A program made the translations under genes and the position numbers. Below are positions 1 to 13,557 of a stretch of DNA of 64,000 bases, in pieces (position 1 is the first letter of the stretch; each line of letters starts with the position of its first letter). The notes below the pieces were generated by a model. The model was not told the DNA's origin and did no database searches. It was given only the letters and a program-made list of their open reading frames with translations. This stretch comes from Nymphaea colorata. Lineage: Eukaryota; Streptophyta; Magnoliopsida; Nymphaeales; Nymphaeaceae. Location: contig NC_045148.1 in assembly GCF_008831285.2 (NCBI RefSeq), positions 11,016,183 to 11,080,182 on the forward strand. The letters are read 5' to 3'.

Positions 1-881
1 TCGAATGGAACTCAGACCAAAACAAATAAGCGATTGCATTTACGGCAACGCAGGTAATTAATTAACTAAGGTTATTCAGAATTACCTGCTCTCTCTGTCG
101 ATTTATGTTGATTTTTTGTGTGAAGGCCGACCAGAATATCTTCTTAGAGACAAGAAGATCTCTCACCTGTAGCTTTGAACATGTGGAATCCGGTTGGGCC
201 CCATACTTTGTCCCTCAAGACCCGGCTTAGGTCACGTGTTCGAATCCAACCAAATTGAGGAACCTTTCAACTAAGTTTTAACTATTTCAAGTTTTTTGTT
301 TTTATAAACTTTTTTTAGTCTTTTGGAAAAAAAATATATATATTGTCTTGGCTGATTCACAACTTATTTAAATGAATCGATCAATCAAGCACCAGGCAGT
401 CATGCCAATTCACAAGAACTGACTTTTACCATATCTTTGGTAAAAAACAGTGGGGGGCTGGGCATCGGCCCAGGATATAATAAAATATATATACAAAGTA
501 TAAATATAATATAAAATCTGATTTATAAATATAATAATTCTAATATATATGTATATAATGAAATACAATTATAAGTGATCGAGCTAAGTTGGGCCACTCG
601 AGCCGGCCCATAATCAGGTCAGCTTTTTTATTGGTATTATATGATAGCAACTACGCCATTTATTGACATGGCCATTTATTTACCCCCTTTTGTCTTCATG
701 TTTCCTGGCAACCCTATATAGTCCGGAGGCAATAGAAGATAAACAATAATTCATATGTACCTATCAAAGTGGGGCTCACGAGTACTTGGTCACAAACACA
801 ACTGAATTATGAACTTTGTCTTGTTCACATTTGGGTATTTGGGGTCACTGATATTTCTGATTCGGCCGGCACACGCCAAAT
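1..881. other. AT-rich spacer, no gene seen
   Basis: I see no supportable gene. The stretch has poly(A/T) runs, a low-complexity ATAATATA-rich block around 480-560 and a phrase near 236-252 (GTTCGAATCC) that resembles a tRNA B box but has no matching A box or cloverleaf. It reads as decayed repeat sequence. Confidence 0.5.
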
Positions 882-1485
882 AAATCATTTGGAAAAATAA
901 TGCACCCTTCAAATTATTGCTTCAGTATTATTGCTTCAGTATTGACAAAAACTTGTTGATTTACCGTGTCACTTTTCAATGGCAGAGCTTAAAAATTTTT
1001 TACCCAGTAGTCGACAGGAGATTTTTACTGAGTAGTAAATCAGAAGATTTTTACTGAGTAGTAAGTAGAGATTTTCGGCGGAGTGAAAGGGCCACCCCAT
1101 TTATAGTTGGTGTCGGCAACGGATCTCTCGCCAAATCATTCAGAAAAGTAATTCAGCCTTGAAATTAATACTACAGCATTGAAACAAACTGGCTGATTGT
1201 CACTCCTTAGTGGCGGAGTTAGAAATTCTTTGCTGGTTAGTAAACTGGAGTTTTTGGAGGGGACCCTATTTATAATTGGTCTCGGCAATGGCTCTCTTAC
1301 CAAATCATTTGGAAAAATAGTGCAGCCTTCAAATTAATTCCACAATATTGACATAAACGGACCGACTTACTATGTCACTTACGAACGGCGGAGCTAGAAA
1401 AATTTTTTACTGAGTAGTCAACAAGAGTTTTCGGTCTAGTGAAAGGGGCACCCTATTTACAGCTGGGGTTGGCTATGCGTCTCTT
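882..1485. repeat. Three degenerate tandem units, about 170-250 bp each
   Basis: Units begin at about 882, 1133 and 1302, each with AAATCATT followed by a purine-rich GGAAAAATA-like string. In the same order each then carries a TTCAAATTA-like stretch, a TGTCACT-like stretch, a GGCGGAGTTAGAAA-like stretch, an AGTAGT motif and a CCCTATTTATAATTGG-like stretch, ending near CTCTC. The first unit is longer because its internal TTTTTACTGAGTAGTA phrase is itself repeated. The units are diverged, so this is an old tandem amplification of non-coding or transposon-derived sequence. Confidence 0.6.
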
Positions 1486-2562
1486 TGGACAGTTGCCGAC
1501 ACATGCCCACACAGAGCTTTGCGACGGCCACCTTTCGTCGCTAATTGCCTCCAATTGATGTGGTCAATTTAAAACCACATTAAAGTCCTTGTCGCACAAC
1601 AAAACTAACGTGCGTTCTCATATTAATCACATATTGGTGGTACTCCAGAAAATTATTGGAACTAGTGAAAGCTATATGTAACATATGACTAAACAAGACT
1701 TTTTCATATGAGACATTATATAATTTTTTTTTTTTAAATCCGCACCAGGACCAAATTGAATTTTTTGGAAAGTTTAGTGGTAACATTTTGATTTAACAGA
1801 GAGCCACGGCCCCTGCTAAATGCTAATGCCCCTTGGCTCCTCCCCTGTTCCTTTGTAAAGCGTTGTATGGATGTGGCAGACATATATAACATGAAACAGG
1901 AAATGCTATATCCAGATATGCGTACACAAAGTTGTATATGTGAAGCAGTAAGTTTGGATTTAAATTAGAAAAGATTTTCAAAAAAGCACCTAATCTAACA
2001 TTCGAGCAAATGCCAGATCACCGAGTAACGTTTTGAGTTAATTGGTTTTGTCAGTTTGTCAGCTGGAGTTCATGGTTTGGAGCGTTCCCATTTCTACTCC
2101 ATGTTAAATTCCCGTCTGACCACCTAAATGCTGCATGGAGAGCCAACGAGAAACTTACTTCAATACCGGCCTCATTCCTGTTTGCATGTGTAGTAAACTC
2201 TTTCTGCAATTAGATATAGTAAAGTCACTAAACTTTTACTTTCTTCATACTGCCCATATTCATTCAGAAGTATAAATCTTGCCAAGAGTTTTTTCAAGGG
2301 GTTTCCTTTAAGAACCCAGAGAATATTTCCTTTTCTTTTTCTCATTTCTCCTACCGTGCATTTTGGGAATTGCTTTGGGAAGAGCCAATACACGATTAAG
2401 ACAAGCATCTGTTTGGAAATATGTGGCTCTCCACTCTGTGCAATTTGATATGTTAGTTATTCTGGCTTTTGAAGTAAATATTTTTTGTGTATTCTACTTG
2501 CAGTTCTACTTCATCTGCAGAGAGAACTGTTGTTTTTTCATGTGTTGAGGGGCTCTTCTTCT

Positions 2563-2689
2563 AGGGGATAAGCCTTGTTGGTTTCCACCAAGAGGAGCCC
2601 GTCATCCTCACGCTCTTCTGCTATGCATTCTTTGGTGGATTCGGCCGAGGCCGAGGACCTGGACAAGGAGTTCGACCCAATACATCATC
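2563..2689 (+). other. Possible 3'-terminal coding exon of an unrecognised gene
   Basis: After a pyrimidine-rich tract ending in CTTCTTCTAG, one frame stays open to a TGA at 2687-2689. It encodes a short hydrophobic stretch followed by a Gly/Arg-rich tail (FGGFGRGRGPGQG). The acceptor-like context and biased composition suggest a last exon of a plus-strand gene. I could not find convincing upstream exons and do not recognise the protein. It may be a gene remnant or chance; no function is proposed. Confidence 0.2.
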
Positions 2690-3546
2690 TTGAATGAACT
2701 AAGTTTTTACCAAAATTGTGCATGCCAGTGTGGAAATTGAAATTGAATTTGTTTGTCAAGTACTTATATGTTTCCAAAACATATACATCTGCACAAAGAA
2801 TACAAACATAGGCATTTGCAGGACGAGAACTAATCAGCTGACTAATGACTAGGCTGCTAGTTAACTAGTCTGATGAACAAGTCATTGGTTTGAAACACAG
2901 ATCATTAGATCAATATATAACTGGCTCAACCAACTAGTTGGACTGCTTAGCCAATTGGACGAGATTTTGACAACCAAGTTCAACATTATCTACCTCATGT
3001 AAATCCATGACCGTGAATCTGCCTGTGAAGCATCTCGGATCAGCTTATTATTGGGTAATAAGTCAGTAAGTTGACTCGACGATTCATCTGGACGAGGTCA
3101 TAAAAGTTTAATGTATTTTTTATTCAAATTGATGTACAAGTTAAACACATCCATAACGTCGCCATCAAGTGACAAATGAATAACATGCTCAACTATTCAG
3201 TTGCAGATGGATCGATACTCGATTGTTGCCTCGCTCCCTTGGGTGTCCAAGTCGATTCCGGTCCGTCAAAACATGAAAAGTTTTCGCCTACGAAGGCACT
3301 TCTATACCATCGATCATCATAAGTGATCTCTAGACTTTGATCCAATCAAAATAATGTAGTGTGAAAGCTACTACCAACAAATACGAATGGAAAAAAAAAA
3401 TAACTTGAAAAATCTGAAAAAAGTCTCAAGGGAGACTAAAATTCAATTGAAGTCAGACAATGCTCAGACTACACAAGTAAACTCAGTTCATTAGTACAGG
3501 GCTTGCAGGTCACAGCCCGAGAAAGTGTCTCCAAAATGGAACTTGA
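2690..3546. other. Spacer between exon candidate and LSM2 3' end
   Basis: No gene is visible. It is AT-rich, with a short region of repeated CTAGTT / CAACTAG words around 2850-2945. The part nearest 3546 should contain the 3' UTR and polyadenylation site of the minus-strand LSM2 gene. Confidence 0.4.
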
Positions 3547-6500
3547 TCAACCGCCACGAGCTTCTCTCCTTGTGGCGTCGTGCAGAATATCAATGTCCAC
3601 TCCATCTGGAGGAAGCTGCACATATCTCACGACAGAGCCACGGATGAAGCAATTTCTTACAGAAAGCTGTGAAAACAAGATGACGTCAAATCTGCAAACC
3701 GTCTCTTGCCTATGCTCTAGCATCTTTAATATAACTTGTTATTAAAGGAACACAAAATACCAAAATGCAAGAATATCAAACATGTATCAGACTTACACAA
3801 GGGCAAGGGCTATGAACCTCTCAAGCTCTTTTCAAAAATAACATGGCAAATTTCACACGGAATGTCAATTGTCAATCAATCAGCTTCCTTGTCTCTCAGG
3901 AATCACAAGTAAAATTTTCCTATTTGCTTTTCTAAATCTTTAAAACTAGAACCTACATAAACGAACAAAGCAACACGCATCAGGTACTCCTTTTCCAAAT
4001 TATCGTCTTACAAAGTTAACTACAATTAGGGACCAAGACATGATTCTGTGCCACTGAATCACAGCCACAGCCATCAGAGCATTGGGAAACAAAACCCAAC
4101 AAAAGAAAGATATGACAGCATGACAAAAAGTTATATAATATATTTTTATATATATATATATATCCATTGTCTGCTTTATTCTATGATTCATCAATTTCGC
4201 ACCCAGTACAGATGTATATGGGTTATATATCCATGCTCCCAATGTCAAAACTTAGACATAAGTCTCCTGCTCTGGGTCACTTGCATGTCAAAGTGAAAAC
4301 AGGAAAGGTGCACATTAGCAGGGGGAAGGGAAAAGAAAAAGACCTAGCAAGTTTGCAGGAAAGGTTTGACAAACCTAAATGTCTGGTTGCAACCAAGTAT
4401 ATGGTTATTTATCTTAACACAGCTGGAGCATTTGCATGTCATAGAAATCAAAAAATATATATAAGCAATGTCAAAGCCTCTTATTGGAAACATCGGTACC
4501 AATATTGAGAAGGTTTCATCTAAAATAATGGCTATCAATGCCAATGACCTCTTGTTTCGGAACTAACAGCTATTAAAAATATCAGCACTGAATCAAGAAA
4601 ACTAATATGGAGATTTCTTCGAAAGTTTGAGTTTGATATTACTTAATAATTAAGGAAAATAAACACAGGTTTGTCTATTAAGGTTTCTATATACACAAGG
4701 AAAGATTGTGCTTGTCGGCTAAAAAAATAAAAAAGGAAAGATGCTCACAACTTTTGTACAATGCCACAATCAATTGTCTGTTCAACGCACTACCAAAATT
4801 CTCCCAACAAAGGAATGATACAAGTATACTGTTGCTCCTCTTCTATCTAAGGTACAAGTGACAATCCACTACACTCATGTAGACACTAAGCACCATCTTT
4901 TACCACATGTAAAACCCAAATTTGGCACATCATTTCTAATTTCACAAGCCATGAGCAGAGCAGAGCATTAGTTGTACCTCAAGGCAATTGAGTTATACCT
5001 CTTATTGATTTTACTTATACTGATCAGACACACAGGTGACATTGTAAGGAAAGATGATCTATTACTGTTCTTGGTAAGATTCTAAGAATAGTACTTGCAA
5101 GATTCAAACTATCTTACTAGTGCAATAACTGTGGTGCGATATGCCAATAGAAACTAGTGTCACTAACACACACAATTGAAATAATTATAAATGTGTAAGG
5201 GAAAAGAAACCAGAAACTCAAGCATTCTTTTATGCAAACAAAGAAACTTTTCCCTCTTAGAGGGCATTCCCAGAAAGTTTTTTTTTTCATAGATTCTATA
5301 TGAATTCCAAATAAACCCAACACGGTCAGCTTTCAGAAAGCTCTAGCAATACAGGGAGAGAAGAGATAAAACTGATTATTGATCCAAATCAGCATTTTAA
5401 ACTTAAACTTAGCCACTTCATGTAATTTGATTTGGCTAATCCAAGAAGGGGTAGATCTTTCATAAAACTCATTCAGCTAGATACAGTGAGCCAAAAAGTG
5501 TAATGTCAAAAAAGAGTTGACTACTGAGGCCATATGAGGCAGGGAAATTCTCAAGTACGTTCTAAGGGAAGGGGTTGATCAACCTATTTTGGTTGGGGAG
5601 AAGAGGCCATTCAAACAGCAGATTCAGAAGTTGCAAAGGCTTGGTTCGGTCAAGCTGCTGAGTATAGGAAATAAGCTATAGTGCTGTTCCATGGATGGAG
5701 GAGCTGATGGCAGAAACTTCAGCCTTGGCATCTTAAAACTACAAACAACCATGTTTGAGCTCAACCGCTCACCACCACAATCACATGGTTCAATTGAAAA
5801 CAGCCAACCTTGCCACATTTATCAGCTCTTTAAAAGGGAAGCACCAAAATCAATATGAATTGAACTCTTTTACAAAGGTGATCTCAGTTCAGAAACCAGA
5901 ATGAAATGAAAAACTAACACTGCCTGTGGTTTACAAACCAAACAGACAAGAAAGCCGACACCGCAACAATAAGAGGAACAATATAAGTCACAGAATCCCG
6001 TACGGAAGATAGAATGCGAAATGACTTTAGACTGCGGTCTTTGTAATATAAATCATGAAAAAGTTTAAACCCATCGAATTTCATCCATCCCATCTTTCTC
6101 TCACATCAAGGAAACCCCAAAAAGTTCAAACATCAGGTGCCTTGTAAAAGAACAACCGAAAAGAAAACTACAACTGTAATTCGCCCAGAAACCCTAATTC
6201 TCCATCAATCCCCATTTAATCACTAGAATCAACTAAAATTAAAAAAACCCAATACCTAATACCGACAGACATAACGCTACAGTTAACCATATATCTATTT
6301 CAAAACAAAAAGGACGATCTTTAGAAAGCAAAAAAGAGGGGGAGGAAATACCATGTGGGGATACTTCTCCTGATCCACAACCCTAGTGTTCTCCAGCTTG
6401 ATGTTTAGATACTGATCCACAGAATGCAGAGTTCCCCTAATGGCCAGATCATTCTTGAGTTCCACTGTCACCTCCTTCCCCACCAGCTCCTTGAAGTACG

Positions 6501-6602
6501 AGAAGAACAACTGCGAACCATTTCCACAGTCAAAATCGACAAAGGAAACTCCTTAAGACCAAAACAAAAACGAAGCGCTGTAAAACAAAAGATGGGTACC
6601 AT
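3547..6602 (-). CDS. LSM2: LSM2, U6 snRNA-associated Sm-like protein (3 exons, complete)
   Basis: LSM2 is a core subunit of the heptameric LSM2-8 ring, which binds the U6 snRNA 3' end in the nucleus, and of the cytoplasmic LSM1-7 ring, which promotes mRNA decapping and decay. On the minus strand the coding exons are 6600-6602 (the ATG alone), 6352-6510 and 3547-3666. The introns are 6511-6599 (GTACCC...CGCAG) and 3667-6351 (GTATTT...TTCACAG). The spliced product is 93 aa, the family's normal length. It runs LFFSYFKELVGKEVTVEL (Sm1), then DQYLNIKLENTR, then the Sm2 region NCFIRGSVVRYVQLP, and ends DATRREARGG. The start is chosen because no in-frame ATG precedes the Sm1 exon, while ATG followed directly by a GT donor restores the family's ML-start. 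The 2.7 kb second intron is AT-rich and holds no gene I can see. Confidence 0.95.
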
Positions 6603-8084
6603 AGTTGGGGGAGGAGAGCAAAACCCAGAAGTGGGATTCTTCTGTTCGAAGCAATCAGACTGTTACGAGGAATTTGTGCGACTTTCCTCTGTCCTCCCCG
6701 CCGCGAGGAAGTTAAAAGGAGGGAAATGGCCAACGAGGAAAATGATTACAAAGTACATCCCGATTGTTTCTTGTAATTTTAGAAACCATAATAACTTACA
6801 CGAAATTCAGTATAGCGTCTGTTTCAGTGTGAAAAATTTTATTTTCTTTTCAATTACAGAAAACCGAGTAAAGGTTCTCGGTTCTCCCCTCAGCAAACTT
6901 ACAAGCTCAAAGCTAGAATAGCATCCCTACTTCGCAGTCAGCATGTGCAATCTAACTCAGCACAATAAAGTTAACGCGTAAACCTAGATAACCATCATGT
7001 AGGTGAAACAGTTCTTTGAGTGAGAGATCTGGATGCATCGATTTAACCCAATGGACATGGGGAAGCGGCTAGCATATTAGCAAAAAACTTGGATTGTCTG
7101 CAGCCATTAGCCCCATCCCGAACTTCTAAAAACTGAAACCTGTAAGAGTCATTTGACTAATGGAACAGTTTATGAACATGCCTTAAAAATTGTGGCAAAT
7201 TAATGGAATATTAAAATTAACTTTTTCATGAATCTGCTTTAATTTTTAAAACACATATAGCCAAACGACCCCATAAGTTCAAACCATGACTGAACATTTC
7301 CATTTCACTAAGCCAACCCCATTGGAGCAATTTAACCTAGTGTGCTTGCATTGATTTTAACAAACAAAATTTCAACTCTACGAACTTTCACATTTGCAAG
7401 TGCCATAGAACCCCGTCCCATGGAAAGCCACACTGCATTTGGACCCATGGCCAGCGCAGAAAGAATGAACGACCAGCCGTGTCTCCATGTCAAGGCGCTT
7501 TGCTTTGACGTCCCATTGGTTTAATAAATCAAAGTTGGGCCAGTTTGTGATCTGTTGCTCTTGGCGACTTCCAAAGCCTTACAAAATCTAAACAACCATA
7601 CCAAAATATTTGCTACAGACGTATGAGCTGCGACAAGAGGTCGTGAAGTTAATAAACCTTGGTCATAGTTTTTGGAGATTGCATCTGATTTGTGAGCTTG
7701 TACAAATGGAAAACTAAGTGAAAGTAGCACGCCTTTGTGTTCGTGCTGAAATGTGAACTTAGCAACTACACCTCCCGGGGGTGGCAACAACCAAATCCAG
7801 GACTATGAGCTCAAAAATTTCCAAGTTGTGAATTTGAATCCAAGTGAGACGATTAGTGCTGAATCCACAGGTACCTCAGAGGATCTACCATATACAATAC
7901 CAGTTCAGTCATAATGGTGGCATTTACGGCAGTGGTGCAAGATTCGATGGACACTTCCCCGCTTCACATGAAATTTCTTACACCACATTGACATGTCAAA
8001 TGGACAAATTTTACACATCGGTAGCACAATGAAAAAAACATTAAGACAGCACGCTTTGCAAAGCACGCCAGAGTTCTTCCAACA
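6603..8084. other. Intergenic spacer: LSM2 upstream region and BPM 3' flank
   Basis: No open frame here looks like a gene. The first few hundred bases should hold the LSM2 5' UTR and promoter; I see no clear TATA box. The BPM 3' UTR should lie just below 8085. Confidence 0.45.
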
Positions 8085-8975
8085 CTAGGACCGTTGCTTC
8101 ACCCTTCTTCCATTGTCATCACTCCCATCCAGAGATTCATTTGCATGTCTGCTGCGGATGATCGAGTGCTGATTGATTTTTGCAACATACTCCAAGAGCT
8201 CACTCAACACAGACCGGCAACTCTCTCTCAAATACTCATAGCCCTCAGTTTGCATGACAGCTGAAACATGGGAGAAAACAATGCTTATCATGGATAATAG
8301 ATACCCTTTCTGATAGAAACAAATTATGTTTCGTCAGTTGATTAGAAATTCATTTTTTGGTGAATCCTCTAACTGATTTGGTTAACCACTAGGCAACCTA
8401 AATCCACTGCCAGCGAATCCACCGTCATTGCCTAGTTTAGGCCCTTGGCTGGACTTTCTGAACATGCACAGAATCAAGTGCAAAGGGGAAGGAAAAAAAA
8501 AAAGCCTACGTGCTGGTTACCTCTCAGATTTGCTGGCATTGCAATAAATTTGAGACAAACTGCTTTAAGCTGAACACAGTGATGCTGTTCTGCAAGGGCT
8601 AATGTTGTTGCAACCGTGTTTATACTAACTTCCTCGCAGAGCATAACTTCACAAAGTCGCCTTAGTCTCTCTATGCCATAGCGGTCTGCAGCTGCTAGCA
8701 GATGTTGTGCCATTAATGTTGAAGCACATTTTGATTCAACGCCTACAAGTTCTTGCATATCAGGAAGTGAATCCCAGTATACAAAATGGAGTAAAGCCTG
8801 CAACAAATGAAAAATTCGAAATAATAAGTGATGCAGTCATAGTCGTAACTGACAGAAAAGAACTGGTAGACTTCTGAAACATTGTCTTTACAACTTATAT
8901 TCAAATGCCAAATCCAAACAGTTAGAGGTAGCAAAGAGGTCACTATCTCTCTCTCTCTCTCTCCCTCTCTCTCTC

Positions 8976-9006
<31 letters not shown>

Positions 9007-12000
9007 GAGATCACATTAAGTTTCATTGACCATCGTACTTCATTTCAACACATTACAAATTTGCTGCTGCAACAATGTTCACAGCCAAGTGCAGCAGAGT
9101 GTCCAGTGGATTATAGTCACATACTCACATTTGTCTGATATCCTATGAAATTCTTAGATGAAATACATTTATATTAACAGACATATGATCCTGGACCATC
9201 TTCTCAGCCACATCATTTAACAAAGACAAGCTGTAGTAGCGTTCCTTAGAATGCAGCCATCAACAGACTAGAAAGCTGACATGTTAGGAGAACAAAGTCA
9301 AAATTGACCATAGTTTCAGTTAAGACAAACTTGTTCCAAGAGTCTCAAAGTTCAGTAGCAAGTCAAAATATAAGCAAGTTAACCACCTTATGCAGTTAAG
9401 CATTAAGTGACAGCTGGCAAACATGATAAATGAGAAGTATTTTGGCACATGACCTACTATTTGGGCTTATCTGTGTGCATGTCACTGGGCCTCGGCATAA
9501 AGGTCATTTTATGCACATGGATGCATCACAACGTTGGTATGGTACTCCACATGGCTTGAAAGTTGAAACCCAGTCAGTGGTATGAGTTATATTGAGTGCA
9601 CAGAGATAGTTTATGTCTCAAAACAGCCGAGTATTTGATCTTTTAACTTGTAACCAAATCTAATTTTCATTTGCATTCAAAATTTAAAAATTAAATTAAT
9701 AGGAAAAATATCTGTCCCTGCTCAGACTGCTCTCCTATACTCGAATCCAATTCCAAACCTGAGTTTTTATGCAAGTATCTACTAATGAGACCACAACAAC
9801 AAGATAAGGGTCCCTTTTTCCCAAATGAGAAGGATCAGCTTTAACATACACATAATTAACAATTATCGACAGTGGAAAAAAAGTAACAGGTATAAGCAGT
9901 CTGATGCAGGATTTTCTACAGTGACATGGCACACATTTGCTATTTGTCCAGGCAAACTAGTTTTCAGTCTCAGATATAATTGAACTGCAAACTAGACAAA
10001 CTTGATGTTTCAAAAAGTTTTGAATCATAAAAGCAGCATTAGAAGTTAAAAGTATAAGGTTGTAAATAGCATAAGAAAATTGCATTCATTTATATTCCCC
10101 ATATATAAGTCGTTCTAAGAATCAAGTAAAAGCACAGAAAAGACATGCCTCTAGAAAGATAGTTAGCAACCTTGAAAACAGGTGCTTGCATGTCTTCAAC
10201 CTCTATGACACTTGTATTCTGATCTTTCATTGGCCCAAAAAGCTGAGCTCGAAATACAGGTGAACGTGCAGCAAGTACCAACTTGTGGGCTGCAAATGTC
10301 TCTCCATCAACCACAAAACTCACATCTGTGCCCTTTTCAGTCTCCAAGAGCTGACCAAAATGATGTCCAATGTCAGAGGGTGGTATTGGAATTGCAGAAA
10401 ATTTTGGTCCTTCGGTGTGTGATCGGACGATGCCAACACTACAATGCACTGAGAGGCTATCATCTTTAAGATAGTCAGACACTTCTAAACTAGATCTCTT
10501 GAAGAAGCGCTTGTAACCCCTGTGCATGACAAATACCCATCATGACTAGTCACCAATGGAAGACAAGTAAGATCTACTCCAACCTAATACAGGAAAGCTA
10601 TCAGCAATTATAGTCACCCATCAGCATCATAGGATAGAAAAAAAGAAATGGACTATTAATTTTTGAAAAGCTATTTTCCTGACCCTACAAACAAATTTTC
10701 CGTGCTTATGGTGTCCAATTTTCAGGTATATCTTGAAATATGACAAATAGTAGGTGCTGTGACAGTCTTTTTTCAGAAAAATTTCAAACTTGGGAAAAAC
10801 AAATTAAGACAGACAATCAGGCAAAAAAAAAAAAAAAAAATTTTGAAGTCCTTATATTAAAAACAATCTGAAAACTAAAACTCTAGAGATTGGTCATCTC
10901 AGTTTCATGCACATTTTTTCTGTTTGAATATGATGTCTTTCTATCATGTATCCCATTATCTGCTCCCTGTTTCACATGCTGGTAACTAGGTGGAGCTTCA
11001 AAGAAGTGACAAACATAGAATCATAGCAACAAATATGAAATATCCCCTGATACTTTTGCCCCCTCGAAGTCAGTCGATAATATCAGCAAATGTCATGACA
11101 TTTTAAAAATATTGCTAGAAAAAATGAGAGAGCAGCATTATAGCAATATTATTCCAAAATATTGTTAAGAGTTAAGACTTTCCAAAATGTCCTTTTCCAT
11201 ATTTTTGCACATTTAATTTTTTCCCTTTTCTTCTTTTATGTTTTCAAAAGGATTCATCTATTTCTTCCTTTATAATTTGTATGAAAAATTACTAGAAGAA
11301 CCTGTTATCTCATAATTTCTTAAATATTGTTCATATTTCTCGAGCTTCAAATTTCAACAATTTGCATATTTTCCCAAGAAGAACCACATCTTGGAAGAAA
11401 AACAACTTCCAAACAAAACCCTCACTAATAATGAAAGTTGTAACTAATTGCCCAACCTTTTTGTTTCAAGTCAACAGAAACTGTGGTGCCTGGTCTCCAC
11501 ATGACCTCATGGAGGAGATCCGTTCAGCAAAAAAGTCCACCAAGCGATGCTAATCATGAGACTGAGCCCATATGGATTCCACAGAAATCCTTTGGAAGCT
11601 ATGTCATGAGGTTACCCTATTTTGGTACCCGTTTCATATCCCTTAAAAATAGTTATATCCCTATGCCTTCAGCCATATCCCTGCAATATAGTTCTGAAGC
11701 ATTTGCAGGCTTTAAAACAGCACATGGGCGCCTTGACAGATAGCTTAATAACATTAGTATTTGTCGCAGAAAGCACCAGCATCAATGTTTTCCAACTTGA
11801 CTCATTTATTATGGGATTTCTCCCAAGGTGTATGACTCCATAACCTTTCCCCAATAACAGTTTATGAACTCTTCTACATATAATGGTGAAGTGGAGCACT
11901 TCTTATTCAAAATGAGCAAGTACAAACTGCCCAATAGAGGCTTCAATCTAACAACTTATTTATCCTTCCAAAAGTTACCATGTGATCTCCACAATTGCAT

Positions 12001-13263
12001 AGAATTTCTTACTAAATTTGACCAGGACAAGCTTTCATGCCTCCGCATTTCTGAACTCCATAAAGCTGCCGGCATGGATTTTCCACATGGAAGCAAATGT
12101 ATTCCTTTTATTGTTTCATTGAGACATTGTGGATTGGAATAAAATATTACGGAGTATATTGTACGGTAATTAAAACAACTCTTCCACAAACTAATAAGTA
12201 CCATGTGAAATGAAAACTGTTCCATTGAAGAACTCCTCAACCAAAAATCGTATAGTGCAAGGACATTCACCTCCACATTCCACAATAAGAAACAACAACT
12301 AAAAAATGCTAAAGCTAAACTTACTTCTGAGTGCCAAACGACTACAACGTTATAAAATATGAGAATTATAAACACGCCTGAGAAATGTATTTTATTCACC
12401 TACGACCTACCCACTCTAATTGTTGGTTAAAAGGATCAAACCTCCCCAAAGAAACCGCAAAACCACGTTGACACCCATATAAACGGCCAAAGAAAATTTT
12501 GTGTAGCGCCAACTGAAAAATCCCAAAAAATAGATGTAAAATGCATTCCGGTGCAAAATAAAAACCGAGAAATACACCATGGAGAATAGTTAAATACGAC
12601 AGCAACCAAAAAACAATGTCTGCCCAGGGTACGGAGGCCATAAGAAACAGGTATCCCTAGCAACCAACTCGCTACTGATAGAAAAAACAACAAGAATTAC
12701 GTCTATTAGCACTATGAAAACAAAAGAGACCCCAAACTCCAAAGAACTACGATACCAATCATTACAAGCTGTTCAGAATCTTCAGATAAACCAGATAGAA
12801 AACAGGCAGCAAATTAAGGGGCATACCACATGCTTCCCCGATATTTGAGCGTGTATGGTCCACTCTCCAGCGTCCTCCCAAAATGACTGTGAACCTTATG
12901 CTTGCCCTTCCCGCTCTGATCCAAGAGGGTCAATTCGAAAAGTGCCCTAACGTCGGTTCCCTCGCTGGCGAGAGCGATGAACAGGGAGACATACGCCGAG
13001 TTGTCCTCAGGGCCCTTGCCGTCAGGATAGAAGTAAATAGCCCACGAATAGCCGCCTACCATGAATATGTCCGAAGCTATGTATTTGCCGACGCCCATGC
13101 CCTTAGACAGCGAGTAGCCGTTGATGTTGAAGTGGTGGAAGCCATTGATGGTGTGCGTGAGGGAGGTGGAGGTGGTAATGGAAGGAGGAGAAGAGGAGGA
13201 GGAGGACGCAGCGGAGGAAGAAGCCTTGGTGATGGACCCCTTGCAGTTTTTGCCAATACCCAT
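8085..13263 (-). CDS. BPM: BTB/POZ-MATH (BPM) CUL3 substrate adaptor (4 exons, complete)
   Basis: Plant BPM proteins link CUL3 ubiquitin ligases (through BTB) to substrates (through MATH), for example HD-ZIP and ERF/AP2 transcription factors. Minus-strand exons are 12827-13263, 10171-10519, 8521-8797 and 8085-8260, joined by GT/AG introns of about 2.3 kb, 1.37 kb and 260 bp. The product is 412 aa. Residues 12-35 are Ser-rich low complexity, about 33-170 is MATH ([51 protein letters not shown]), and about 200-310 is BTB ([27 protein letters not shown]). A helical BACK-like tail follows, ending in the basic GRRVKQRS, a possible nuclear signal. The start is the first ATG in a frame that is open upstream without another ATG. 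Exon phases agree at all three junctions. Which BPM paralogue it is cannot be said. Confidence 0.95.
8946..9006. repeat. (CT)n/(CA)n microsatellite in BPM intron 2
   Basis: A compound dinucleotide run of CT units interrupted by CCCT, followed by CACACA. It lies inside the 8798-10170 intron, so no effect on the protein is expected. Confidence 0.9.
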
Positions 13264-13557
13264 ATCAAACTGGTTCTCCTCACTGGTGTATTTCGCAGTT
13301 GGGGAGAAAGAAATTCGATTTCTGAGGAAGACCGGGAGATTGGTATTCTTCCTTATTGAGTAACTCCTCCTTGTTGCTGATTTTCTAGGGCTTTCATGGG
13401 CGGTGATCCAACAGAAGCAAGGGAAAGAGAGCGTCGGGTAGATCTGGAGAAACAGGAGAACAAACGGATTTGTACTTCTTATACAATAAACATAAAAGGA
13501 CTGTTGCTTTTTGGACGGGGAGAAGGAAGAATTTTTAGACCCTGGCCCACCTTCCAA
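13264..13557 (-). promoter_or_regulatory. Likely 5' leader of the BPM gene
   Basis: On the minus strand the frame stays open upstream of the chosen ATG with no other in-frame ATG, which is usual for a leader and argues against an N-terminal extension. I see no clear TATA box, so the transcription start is not located. Confidence 0.4.

Noticed and set aside
230-260. Possible tRNA (GTTCGAATCC box)
   Set aside because: No A box, acceptor stem or anticodon arm could be formed around it.
6424-6921. A 165-codon plus-strand frame over the LSM2 start
   Set aside because: It overlaps the LSM2 exon and intron in antisense and its product has no recognisable feature.
11362-12641. Cluster of short frames between BPM exons 1 and 2
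   Set aside because: They lie inside a well-supported intron, on both strands, with no domain or splice support.
12883-13359. Plus-strand 158-codon frame over the BPM first exon
   Set aside because: Antisense to the MATH exon; the Gly/Arg-rich part is the complement of the Ser-rich coding tract.
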